This document shows, piece after piece, positions 9,311-16,579 of a stretch of DNA of 64,000 nucleotides. The notes under the pieces are model-generated. The model was not told the DNA's origin, searched no databases, and worked only from the letters and a program-made list of their open reading frames with translations. This stretch comes from PALSA-612 sp963742925 (lineage in GTDB: Bacteria; Actinomycetota; Thermoleophilia; Gaiellales; Gaiellaceae): positions 1 through 64,000 of the forward strand of contig CAVUNV010000002.1 in assembly GCA_963742925.1 (NCBI GenBank), given 5' to 3'. Position 1 is the first letter of the stretch, and each line of letters starts with the position of its first letter. The translations under genes were made by a program, and so were the position numbers.

Positions 9311-9534
9311 CCCGCTGGAACGGGCGACGTGCGGGTCGTCGCGTGCGTCGCCGTCGAGCCGGTGCCCGGGACCACGACGAGGCGGCTCGTGCCGTTCTTG
9401 CCCTTCACGATCACGGCTCCGGGTATGGATTGGGACGTGCCGGAAGGCGCCGGCTGCTGGCGCGTCCACGCGAGGAACGCGACGACGGCCGAGAGGGCCC
9501 AGACCGAGAGCACCGTCGCCCAGATCGTCCGCAT
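9307..9534 (-). CDS. small membrane protein, ApbE operon
   Basis: 75 residues: one N-terminal membrane segment (MRTIWATVLSVWALSAVVAFLAW), then a Pro/Thr-rich extracytoplasmic part that includes IPGAVIVKGKNGTSRLVVVPG. The start overlaps the previous stop as TGATG and the stop overlaps the next start as ATGA, so it is translationally coupled within the operon. Single-pass topology and position suggest a subunit or anchor of the heme/flavin complex; the family is not recognised. Confidence 0.55.
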   Translation of the reverse strand: MRTIWATVLSVWALSAVVAFLAWTRQQPAPSGTSQSIPGAVIVKGKNGTSRLVVVPGTGSTATHATTRTSPVPAG

Positions 9535-9791
9535 CAGTCTCCCGGCTCGACCTTCGGCGGCGCCGCGGGTGCCGGGCCGACGATCTGGCTGACCGTGGGA
9601 GGTGACGGCTGCACCGGGGCAGCCGTTCGTGTCAACCCGGCGATCGCGGCAGCCATGGTCACTACCGTGGCTGCGAGCACAGCCGCCAGGGCGAACAGCT
9701 CGCGGCGGCCGGGCAGCGATTCCTTGCCCGTACTGCCCTTGGCCGCCCCGTTCGACGCCGCCGCGCCCGGCGGTGTCCCGATGACGCTCAT
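9534..9791 (-). CDS. small single-pass membrane protein, first gene of the ApbE operon
   Basis: 85 residues: a short cytoplasmic start (MSVIGTPPGAAASNGAAKG), one membrane helix (ALAAVLAATVVTMAAAIAGL) and a Pro/Val-rich tail. ATG 9791 is preferred over starts farther upstream because TAGGTT lies exactly 7 nt before it. Similar in size and layout to the 105-residue protein at 26995 that heads the second heme operon. Confidence 0.5.
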   Translation of the reverse strand: MSVIGTPPGAAASNGAAKGSTGKESLPGRRELFALAAVLAATVVTMAAAIAGLTRTAAPVQPSPPTVSQIVGPAPAAPPKVEPGD

Positions 9792-9798
9792 GGCTTCG

Positions 9799-9804
9799 AA
9801 CCTA
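9799..9804 (-). promoter_or_regulatory. -10 TAGGTT of the ApbE/heme operon
   Basis: TAGGTT on the minus strand, spacer CGAAGCC (7 nt), then ATG 9791: a leaderless configuration for the five-gene operon 9791-7240. Confidence 0.5.
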
Positions 9805-9888
9805 GTCGGGGGTGCCCCCGCAAGCATCCGTGGCAACCCTGACCCACCCTGCGGAACTGCCGCGGGCGCCTCTTCGACAACACTGCGG

Positions 9889-10542
9889 CTAGTCGATGGG
9901 GCGGAGCCGCAGCCCGTTGCCGCGGACGGTTTCGATCCAGGCGGGGTTGCCGAGCTTGCGGCGCAGGGCGACGACGTGGACGTCGATCGTCTTCCGGCTG
10001 CCGATCCAGCTCGTCTGCCATACCTCGGCGAGGATCTGCTTGCGTGACACGAGCGTGCCGGGCTGGCGGGCGAGCAGGGCGAGCAGGTCGAACTCCTTCG
10101 GCGTGAGCTCGAGCCGGCGCCCGCCGAGAAGGACGCGACGTGCGCGCAGGTCGATCTCCAGCGACCCGGCTCGGACCGGGCGCGGCGCCTCCGGGGTGGT
10201 TCGTCGCATGACCGCCCGCACGCGCGCGAGTAGCTCCCGGAAGCCGTAGGGCTTGGTGACGTAGTCGTCGGCGCCGAGCTCGAGCCCGGCGATCCGGTCG
10301 GCCTCGCTCGCCCGGGCGGTGAGCATGATGATCGGCACGCGGGAGCGCTCGCGCAGCCGGCGGAAGACGTCGTGGCCGTCCATGTCGGGAAGACGCAGAT
10401 CGAGGAGCACGAGATCCACAGCGGCCGCGTCGAGGGCGGCCTGTCCGGTGGCGACGCACGAGACCTCGTACCCCTCCCGCCGGAGCCCCTCGGCGAGGGG
10501 AGCAGCGGTCGAGCTGTCGTCCTCGACGATCAGGACCCGCAT
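9889..10542 (-). CDS. OmpR/PhoB-family response regulator (orphan)
   Basis: 217 residues. The receiver domain (1-115) has the acidic pair EDD at 7-9, the phosphoacceptor in LVLLDLRLPDMDG near residue 50 and the conserved Lys in VTKPYGFRE. The DNA-binding winged helix (125-215) has LTPKEFDLLALLARQPGTLVSRKQILAEVW and the C-terminal DVHVVALRRKLG, ending VRGNGLRL. No histidine kinase is adjacent, so its partner lies elsewhere. It follows the small gene at 10774-10556 by 13 bp and is probably co-transcribed with it; its targets might be the ApbE operon just downstream, but that is inference. Confidence 0.9.
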   Translation of the reverse strand: MRVLIVEDDSSTAAPLAEGLRREGYEVSCVATGQAALDAAAVDLVLLDLRLPDMDGHDVFRRLRERSRVPIIMLTARASEADRIAGLELGADDYVTKPYGFRELLARVRAVMRRTTPEAPRPVRAGSLEIDLRARRVLLGGRRLELTPKEFDLLALLARQPGTLVSRKQILAEVWQTSWIGSRKTIDVHVVALRRKLGNPAWIETVRGNGLRLRPID

Positions 10543-10555
10543 CGCCCCGTCGTTC

Positions 10556-10774
10556 CTAGGCAGCCTTCTCGAGCGCCGACCGGCCCGCGTACGCGAACGG
10601 GTGGTAGTAGACGTCGAGCGCGTTCTCGCTCTTGGCGGCCAGCCTGAGGGCGTGGCCGCTCCTGTCGGTGACGACGACGGTCAGACGCCCGTCCGCCCGC
10701 CTCCACCTGAGCGACACCTCGACCCCGTCGCCGTCGACCCGCCGTGCCAGTTCCTTTGGACGTCCGCCTCGCAT
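10556..10774 (-). CDS. conserved small protein of unknown function
   Basis: 72 residues, no signal or membrane segment. The sequence contains a beta-rich core (GVEVSLRWRRADGRLTVVVTDRSGHALRLAA) and an aromatic C-terminal part (ALDVYYHPFAYAGR). The ATG at 10774 has a clear AAAGGAG Shine-Dalgarno 5 nt away, unlike the leaderless genes around it. It precedes the response regulator by 13 bp on the same strand, so the two may be one transcript. Confidence 0.6.
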   Translation of the reverse strand: MRGGRPKELARRVDGDGVEVSLRWRRADGRLTVVVTDRSGHALRLAAKSENALDVYYHPFAYAGRSALEKAA

Positions 10775-10883
10775 CGCGACTCCTTTCCGAATGGTGTTTC
10801 ACCGAGGCTAGGAGCCGAACGGCAAGGGCCGGGACAGGCTGCGGCCAAGCTTGCGCGCAGCTCGTGACGCGGTTCGGCTGCGT

Positions 10884-11867
10884 TCAGGCTGCGAGCCCGC
10901 TCGTCGGCGAGGTTGCCGTGGTCGGTTGTGAGGGCGGGATCAGCTCCAGGCAGCGCGCGATCGCTCCGCGGACGGCCTGCATGCCCAGGCTGAGGTCGAC
11001 GAGGCCGTCGAAGCCGTAGAACGCGCGTGCGGCGAGCAGGTAGAGCGTGAGCAGCGTGCCGGCGTGGTAGCTGCCGGCCGACGCCGCAGCGATCACGACG
11101 GCGATCGGCCCGAGCTTCGCCAGCGCTCCGGAGATGTGCAGGTTCGCGGCCTGCACCCAGCCGAGGTGGACCTCGGCGCGCAACAGGCGCTCGGCCACGA
11201 TCGCAAAACGGCTTCTCGCCTCGGGGCCGCCGCTTCCGGGCAGCTCGCGGGCGAGCGTTCCGGTCAGCTCCTCGAGTTGCTCCTGGCGCTCCTGGCCCGC
11301 GCTCGCCGCCGGCTCCTGCATCCGCCGGGTCACCAGCCAGGTCGCCGCCAGCAGCGGCACGACGACCGCGATCGCCCACGGCTCCATCAGCCCCAGCACG
11401 ACCAGAGCCGTCGCCAGCTCGACGATCAGCATCGAGCCGGTGTCCAGAGCGTAGACCGTCACCCGCTCGAACGTCTCCGCGTCGGAGATGAAGCGCGAGG
11501 GCAGTCCCTCGGCGTCCTCCCGCTCGGCAGCAGGCCGGTGCATCACACCCTCGAACATCAGCAGGCGCAGATTCCGGTAGAGACGGCCGGCGTTCCGCGC
11601 ATACAGGCCGTCGGAGCCGATGTAGGCCGCGGCCTCGACGAGGATCGCCAGGGCCAGCAGGCCGGCCCAGAGAGCATCCTCGGGCTTGACTCCGTGCAAC
11701 TCGACCAGGTCGTTGATCAGGTAGCCGAGCGTGATCGGCGGCACCAGACCGGCCAGCGACCCGAGCACGCTCAACCCGACCATCGCCGCCAGACCCGCTC
11801 TGAGCGGACGCAACAGCGACAGCACGCGCCGCCACGCAATCGACTCCGGCGCCTCCAAGATCGCCAC
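10884..11867 (-). CDS. ABC-exporter-type transmembrane domain without an ATPase domain
   Basis: 327 residues that resemble the membrane half of a type-I ABC exporter: RPLRAGLAAMVGLSVLGSLAGLVPPITLGYLINDLV at the N-terminus, the LYRNLRLLMFEGVMHRP coupling-helix region, IVELATALVVLGLMEPWAIAVVVPLLAATWLVTRR, and final helices before CLELIPPSQP. The chain stops where the nucleotide-binding domain should begin. The 109 bp after the stop hold no Walker or signature motif in any frame. It may pair with an ATPase encoded elsewhere or be a remnant. GTG 11867 is the likely start; the gene is divergent from sixA. Confidence 0.7.
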   Translation of the reverse strand: MAILEAPESIAWRRVLSLLRPLRAGLAAMVGLSVLGSLAGLVPPITLGYLINDLVELHGVKPEDALWAGLLALAILVEAAAYIGSDGLYARNAGRLYRNLRLLMFEGVMHRPAAEREDAEGLPSRFISDAETFERVTVYALDTGSMLIVELATALVVLGLMEPWAIAVVVPLLAATWLVTRRMQEPAASAGQERQEQLEELTGTLARELPGSGGPEARSRFAIVAERLLRAEVHLGWVQAANLHISGALAKLGPIAVVIAAASAGSYHAGTLLTLYLLAARAFYGFDGLVDLSLGMQAVRGAIARCLELIPPSQPTTATSPTSGLAA

Positions 11868-11961
11868 GATGCTCGTCCCCGGGCTGCGCCGGCATCCGGG
11901 GAGCTCCCGATCGGAGCTGCCCGAAACTACCGACGGACGTTCTGCGACGATGCGACGTGCG

Positions 11962-12489
11962 ATGGTGAACGTGGACGTGAAGCTCCTCTACGTGCTGCGG
12001 CACGCCAAGTCGAGCTGGGACGACCCGACGCTCGACGACCGCGACCGACCGTTGGCACCGCGGGGCCGACGCGGCGCGGAGCGTCTGGCCGCCTACCTTC
12101 AACGGGCGGCGATCACACCCGCCCTCGTGCTCTGCTCGTCGTCACTGCGCACGCGCCAGACGCTGGCGGCGATCCTGCCCTCGCTCGAAGGCGACCTCGA
12201 GCTCTCCGTGGAGGACGAGTTGTACGGCGCAGAGCTCGGGCGGTTGCTCGGGCGGCTACGGGCGCTGCCGGACACGGTGCCGTCGGTGCTGCTGATCGGT
12301 CACAACCCCGGCCTCCACGAGCTCGTCCTGAAGCTGGCCCGGCCGGCCTCCGAGCTCGGTGCGCTGAGAGAGAACCTGCCGACCGCAACGCTCGTCACGC
12401 TCGCGCTCGCGCAGCCTCGTTGGCGTGAGCTCATGGAGGGCGAGGCGGAGCTCGTCGACTGGATCGTGGCACGAGACCTCGGCTCGTAG
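11962..12489 (+). CDS. sixA: SixA-like histidine phosphatase
   Basis: 175 residues of the phosphoglycerate-mutase/acid-phosphatase fold. The catalytic RHG-type motif is LLYVLRHAKSSWDDP, and the second histidine lies in VLLIGHNPGLHEL. SixA proteins dephosphorylate phosphohistidine on phosphotransfer proteins. Start ATG 11962 (MVNVDVKLLYVLRH) is one of several close candidates (ATG 11950, GTG 11977); none has a good ribosome site. A second, more distant SixA-type gene lies at 39111-39524. Confidence 0.8.
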   Translation: MVNVDVKLLYVLRHAKSSWDDPTLDDRDRPLAPRGRRGAERLAAYLQRAAITPALVLCSSSLRTRQTLAAILPSLEGDLELSVEDELYGAELGRLLGRLRALPDTVPSVLLIGHNPGLHELVLKLARPASELGALRENLPTATLVTLALAQPRWRELMEGEAELVDWIVARDLGS

Positions 12490-12558
12490 CGGCCGGCGAT
12501 TCGTCCAGGTCCACGGGTGCGGGCTGCGCCTGCGGCCCGCATCGAGCCGGTGGCGCAG

Positions 12559-12575
12559 CCCGCAGTCACTGCGGG
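12559..12575. terminator. hairpin between convergent sixA and the Lys-rich micro-ORF
   Basis: CCCGCAG-TCA-CTGCGGG: a 7-bp perfect stem with a 3-nt loop, 70 bp after sixA and 5 bp after the stop of the minus-strand micro-ORF. There is no T-tract, so intrinsic termination is only suggested by position. Confidence 0.4.
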
Positions 12576-12580
12576 AAGCT

Positions 12581-12646
12581 CTAGATCTCGCGCTTCTCCT
12601 TCTTGCCCTTCTCTTTCCGCTCATCCTTCTTCGTCTTCTTCGGCAC
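12581..12646 (-). CDS. Lys/Glu-rich 21-residue micro-ORF
   Basis: GTG at 12646 encodes MPKKTKKDERKEKGKKEK followed by REI and a TAG stop. Nine of 21 residues are lysine. A strong GGGAGG site lies about 8 nt upstream, which is notable because most neighbouring genes lack a Shine-Dalgarno. No homology is claimed. It could be a nucleic-acid-binding peptide or an expressed small ORF; chance remains possible at this length. The rest of the 313-bp gap between sixA and the DMT gene (12490-12802) holds only the hairpin above. Confidence 0.4.
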   Translation of the reverse strand: MPKKTKKDERKEKGKKEKREI

Positions 12647-12802
12647 TGGGAATCCCTCCCTTCTGCTCTGGTCGTTGTCGCGTCTCTGTCCTGTCTGTAC
12701 TTCTATGCGGCCGGACGACAAGCGCGGGCCAAGCGGGGGCAAAGAAACCGCGGCGGCACGACAAGAACAGGCTCATGCCGGTCCGCCGGTGTCATGGTCG
12801 GT

Positions 12803-13564
12803 TCAGTGGTCGAGCGCGGTCGTGCTCGAGCCCGGCTTGCTCGCGCCGGCGCGTCCGAGCAACACGGCGCTTGCGACGATGGAGGCGAAGGCGGCAATCT
12901 GGACGACGCCCTTGGCGCCGCTCGGTAGCTCCTCGTCGAAGAGCACGAAGCCGGCCGCGATCGGGACGGCGTTCGTGACCATCGTGGCGATGCCGGCGGC
13001 GGTCAGCGCGCTTCCATGCTGGAAGGCGGCCTGGAGCACGCTGGTGCCGGTCGCGTAGCAGACGATCAACGGCAGGAGGGCGAGCAGCCAGATGCCGCCG
13101 ATGGAGACGAGCTTCGCCGAGACATCCCCATCGGCGAACAGCAGCCCTGCGGCCAGCCCGAGCGCGACGGCTCGCACCAGGCCGACACGCAGCACGATCA
13201 GAGCGATCGCGGCACCTGCACAGGCCCCGAGCCAGAGCGCGGCACCGACGGCGTGCGGCGTGTGCGAGGCGGGCTTCGAGCCGATCAGCGAGAGCGCCAG
13301 CAGAACCAGTCCGGCGAGCGCGATCAGGACGGCGAGCTGCTCGTGACGGGCCAGTCGGCTCGGGTGGCCGCGCACGCTGAGAACCGCGAGCACGGCGATG
13401 CCCGACGCGCTGACCGCCTGCACGAGGCTGAGCGGCGCCAGCCGCAGTGCCGTCACGTACACGACCCAGCCGGCGGTCTCGGTGCCGAAGCCGATGAGCC
13501 ACGCGCGGCTGTGGAGCAGGAGCCCCACCGAGTACACCGGCCGGCGAAAGTGGAGCGGCGGCAA
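12803..13564 (-). CDS. DMT/EamA-type membrane transporter (N-terminus unresolved)
   Basis: At least 253 residues with about eight or nine membrane segments, for example WLIGFGTETAGWVVYVTALRL, LAVLIALAGLVLLALSLIG and IATMVTNAVPIAAGFVLFDEELPSG, the last typical of drug/metabolite transporters. The same frame stays open upstream to about 13660 and codes a convincing extra helix (VETVWVGLFLALVSALAVNWAYTK-like, written here in part only), so the true protein is probably about 30 residues longer. That extension begins at a GTC codon; the nearest GTG (13662) is out of frame by one base. Either a non-standard start or an indel is needed. Substrate unknown. Confidence 0.7.
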   Translation of the reverse strand: MPPLHFRRPVYSVGLLLHSRAWLIGFGTETAGWVVYVTALRLAPLSLVQAVSASGIAVLAVLSVRGHPSRLARHEQLAVLIALAGLVLLALSLIGSKPASHTPHAVGAALWLGACAGAAIALIVLRVGLVRAVALGLAAGLLFADGDVSAKLVSIGGIWLLALLPLIVCYATGTSVLQAAFQHGSALTAAGIATMVTNAVPIAAGFVLFDEELPSGAKGVVQIAAFASIVASAVLLGRAGASKPGSSTTALDH

Positions 13565-13782
13565 CGCCGCGGCCGCCTCGTGCTCCTTCGTGTACGCCCA
13601 GTTGACGGCCAGCGCGGAGACCAGCGCCAGGAAGAGCCCTACCCAGACTGTTTCGACGACACCCTCCCCTCCGTTCCCTGCAGGCGGAGCTCGAGCCTAC
13701 GCGAGCGGCCTCGCCCGAGCACGTCCGCACGAACTACTGACCGCAGATCAGGGCGGGCACCGATCTCCGGACGGCGCCGGAC

Positions 13783-14304
13783 GTGGAACCTAAGCGAAAG
13801 CCAGAAGACATGAGCGGATTCGCACAAATACGATCGTTGTTCGGGCGCAACACCTCGCCGCAATCGATCCACCCGAAGGAGTGGCCGGAGCCGAGCGGCA
13901 AGCCGAGGGTGCTGATCGAGAACCCGGACGGGGCGGACCTGTGGGCCCACGCCGACGTCCTGCGCGAAGCAGGCTACGACGTCGCCATGTGTGGCGGTCC
14001 GACCGCCGCCGTGCCGGGCGAGCACCAGGAGCGCACGGTCTGCCCGCTGATCGCAGAGGGGCAGTGCCCGCTCGTCGAGGGAGCCGACGTCGTCGTCTCG
14101 ACGACCTACCTGACGGACGGGCGTGAGATCGTCGCGAAGCTGAGCGCCAGGAGCTCTCCCGCGCTGGTGGTCGAGGGCACGAGCGACGACCTGGAGCGAA
14201 ACAGCGACGTGATCGGCGACGCGGTCCGGGTCGAGTTCCCGGTCTTGCCGGAGCAGATCGTCGAGGCAGTCGAGCGCGCACGTTCCGGCCGCGCTGCCGA
14301 CTGA
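13783..14304 (+). CDS. receiver-like small protein, paralogue 1
   Basis: 173 residues, soluble. After an N-terminal tail (SGFAQIRSLFGR) comes an alpha/beta domain starting PRVLIENPDGADLWAHADVLREAGYDVAMCGGP, ending FPVLPEQIVEAVERAR. The layout copies a response-regulator receiver but lacks the phosphoacceptor Asp, and instead carries cysteines (MCGGP, TVCPL, QCPL). GTG 13783 or ATG 13810 may be the start. The next gene is a paralogue with the same core. Both precede a radical SAM protein and two PLP enzymes in one direction, so they may be regulators or binding partners of that pathway. Family not recognised. Confidence 0.6.
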   Translation: MEPKRKPEDMSGFAQIRSLFGRNTSPQSIHPKEWPEPSGKPRVLIENPDGADLWAHADVLREAGYDVAMCGGPTAAVPGEHQERTVCPLIAEGQCPLVEGADVVVSTTYLTDGREIVAKLSARSSPALVVEGTSDDLERNSDVIGDAVRVEFPVLPEQIVEAVERARSGRAAD

Positions 14305-14381
14305 CTCCGTTCGTAGTTTCCCGCAGCTCCGATGGGGTCCGGTCCCGATGTTTCTCTCGCGGGCCGTGGGATTCTTCCTCG

Positions 14382-14819
14382 ATGGGGACACGAGTGGTGC
14401 TCAGCCCGGAGCCGTGGCAGTGGCCGTCACCTCGGGTGCTCGTCGAGCATCCTGACGAGGCGGCCGGCCTGGCGCTCGCCTCCGGCCTTCGCCGGGCGGG
14501 CTACGCCGTCGCCGTCTGTCCCGGCCCGGAGCATTCGGAGCGCTGCCCGCTCGCCGGCCCGGAGGACTGCTCGGTCGCCCACGGCGCGGATGTGATCGTC
14601 TCGAGCCTCGGCCTGGAACGGCCGGAGGCCAGAGGCGTCCTCGCCGCGCTGCGCGCACGCTGCGCCGACACGCCCCTGATCGTGGAGGTCACCGCAGGTC
14701 AGCAGGCCGAGTACGAGAGCCTTCTCGACGGCTGCGATCTCGTCCTGGCCCCGGTTGGCCCGGCGCAGCTCGTCGCCGCCGTCGAAGGAGCGCTCGCCGC
14801 GCGTCGAGGGGAGCGCTGA
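14382..14819 (+). CDS. receiver-like small protein, paralogue 2
   Basis: 145 residues aligned over its length with the preceding gene: PRVLVEHPDEAAGLALASGLRRAGYAVAVCPGP versus PRVLIENPDGADLWAH..., then ERCPLAGPEDCSVAHGADVIVSS versus TVCPLIAEGQCPLVEGADVVVST. Again a receiver-like alpha/beta fold with conserved Cys-Pro-Leu and no acidic phosphorylation site, closing with LAPVGPAQLVAAVEGALA. ATG 14382 starts it. A tandem duplication is the simplest origin. It ends 5 bp before the membrane/USP gene. Confidence 0.6.
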   Translation: MGTRVVLSPEPWQWPSPRVLVEHPDEAAGLALASGLRRAGYAVAVCPGPEHSERCPLAGPEDCSVAHGADVIVSSLGLERPEARGVLAALRARCADTPLIVEVTAGQQAEYESLLDGCDLVLAPVGPAQLVAAVEGALAARRGER

Positions 14820-14824
14820 GCCCG

Positions 14825-15454
14825 GTGCGCAGCCCGTTCCGGAGCGAGGTCGAGGCCTTCCACTTCCTGTGGCTCACCGTTGCCGCCTTCGCTGCGATCG
14901 CGCTCGCGAGCCTCCTCGGCGGCACCTGGGCCGGAGTGCTGACGTGGGCCGTGGTGACCGCCGCAGCGATCGTCTTCTACCTCCGTCGCGGGCCGCCGCA
15001 GCGCCGGCTGAGGACCGCCCCTGCTCACGCCGCCGGCGACGACGAGCGGCGTGTCATCGTGCTCGTGAACGAGGTCGCTGCCGGTCCGCAGGTCGTCGAG
15101 GCGCTCGAACGGGGCGCGGCCGGGCGCCGCGGGCAGGTGCTCGTCGTCAGCCCGGCTCTCACCTCTCCCGTCCGCCGCTGGACGTCTGACCTGGACGACG
15201 GCAGGGCCCAGGCCGAGCGGCGGCTCGCAGAGAGCCTGGGGGCGCTGCACGCCTCGGGCATCGAGGCTCGCGGCGAGATCGGAGACGAGGACCCGATGCG
15301 AGCGATCGAGGATGCTCTGCGGACGTTCAGCGCCGACGAGATCATCATCTCGACCCGGCGTGACGCGCCTGCGACCAGGCGTGAGCGAGACCCTGCGGCG
15401 GCGGCGCGTGCGCGCTTTGCTTTGCCGATCACGCAGGTCGCGATCGACGCCTAG
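14825..15454 (+). CDS. membrane-anchored protein with universal-stress-like domain
   Basis: 209 residues: two close N-terminal membrane helices (FLWLTVAAFAAIALASLLGG and WAGVLTWAVVTAAAIVFYL), then a soluble alpha/beta domain from residue 75 (RVIVLVNEVAAGPQVVEAL ... GQVLVVSPAL ... AERRLAESLGALHASGIEARGEIGDEDPMRAIEDAL ... ADEIIISTRR) that has the strand order of USP/adenine-nucleotide alpha-hydrolase domains. The GTG start is 5 bp after the preceding stop; its TAG overlaps the next GTG by one base. Role unknown; nucleotide sensing at the membrane is a guess. Confidence 0.6.
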   Translation: MRSPFRSEVEAFHFLWLTVAAFAAIALASLLGGTWAGVLTWAVVTAAAIVFYLRRGPPQRRLRTAPAHAAGDDERRVIVLVNEVAAGPQVVEALERGAAGRRGQVLVVSPALTSPVRRWTSDLDDGRAQAERRLAESLGALHASGIEARGEIGDEDPMRAIEDALRTFSADEIIISTRRDAPATRRERDPAAAARARFALPITQVAIDA

Positions 15455-16579
15455 TGAACCTCGACCGACGGCCGATACTCGTCTTCTGGGAGGTGACGCG
15501 AGCGTGCCTGCTCGCCTGTCGCCATTGCCGCGCCTCCGCGATCTCGACGCCCCTACCGGGCGAGCTCTCGCTCGGCCAGGCTGAACGCTTCCTCCGAGTC
15601 GCTGACCGGGTTCGGGCGACCCTACCCGGTGCTCGTCCTCACCGGCGGCGACCTCCTCATGCGCTCCGATCTTCTCGCGCTGGTCACGACGGCGCGTGAG
15701 CTAGGGCTGCCCGTGGCGGTCTCACCCAGCGTCACGCCTCGGCTCGAGCCCGGTCTGTTGCGTGCTCTCCGCGATGCCGGCGTCAAGGTCGCCTCGATCA
15801 GTCTCGACGGGGCCACCCCCGAGACGCACGAGGGATTGCGCGGAGTCGCCGGGCACTTCGAAGCCACGCTCGCCGCGCTCCGGCTCGTCCGCTCGCACGG
15901 TTTCACGGTGCAGGTGAACACGGTCGTCCGCCCCGAGAACGTCGAGGAGCTGCCGAAGCTGGCGGCGATCGTCGCGGCGGCGGATGCGGCGATCTGGGAG
16001 GTCTTCTTCCTCGTCCGCACCGGGCGGGGAGACCACCTACGCGAGCTCGACCCCGAGCAGAACGAGGACGTCTGCCACTTCCTCTACGACGTCTCCCGGT
16101 ACGGCATGATCGTGCGCACGGTCGAGGCGCCGTTCTTCCGCCGCGTCGCCGCGCGGCGACAGGAAGGGCACCCGCCGCCGGCAAGCCCGCTCTACGCGCG
16201 CCTCTCCGGACAGCTACGCGACCTTCTCGGCGAGCCGACCTCCACGCCGCGCGCGCAGACGAAGGGCACCCGCGACGGGAAGGGCATCGTCTTCGTCGCC
16301 CACAACGGCGATGTCTACCCCGCCGGCTTCCTTCCGCTCACGATCGGAAACGTCAAGCACGACGACCTCGTCCATCTCTATCGCGAAAGCCCGCTCCTGC
16401 GCCGGCTTCGCAGCGCGCGCTTCCGGGGCCGCTGCGGCATCTGCGACTACGCCGACCTCTGCGGAGGCTCGCGGGCACGCGCCTACGCCGAGTCCGGCGA
16501 CCCGCTGGGCGAGGATCCCGGCTGTGCGTACCGGCCCACCTCCGGCGTCCTCGCGTCCTCGGTCGGGGCTCGGACGTGA
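15454..16579 (+). CDS. radical SAM/SPASM protein (TIGR04053-like), one frameshift
   Basis: About 374 residues once one extra base near 15610 is removed (GACCGGGTTCGG should read GACCGGTTCGG, restoring ADRFGRPYPVLVLTGGD). The radical SAM cluster motif CLLACRHC (CxxxCxxC) is at residues 19-26 and the SAM-binding LTGGDLLMR follows. The SPASM-type auxiliary cluster is formed by CGICDYADLCGG and the later Cys of GEDPGC. Family members of this kind (TIGR04053 group, near heme-d1/AhbD enzymes) have no settled reaction. The neighbouring PLP enzymes suggest action on an amino acid, peptide or tetrapyrrole. GTG 15454 overlaps the previous stop; the TGA overlaps the next GTG. Confidence 0.8.
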
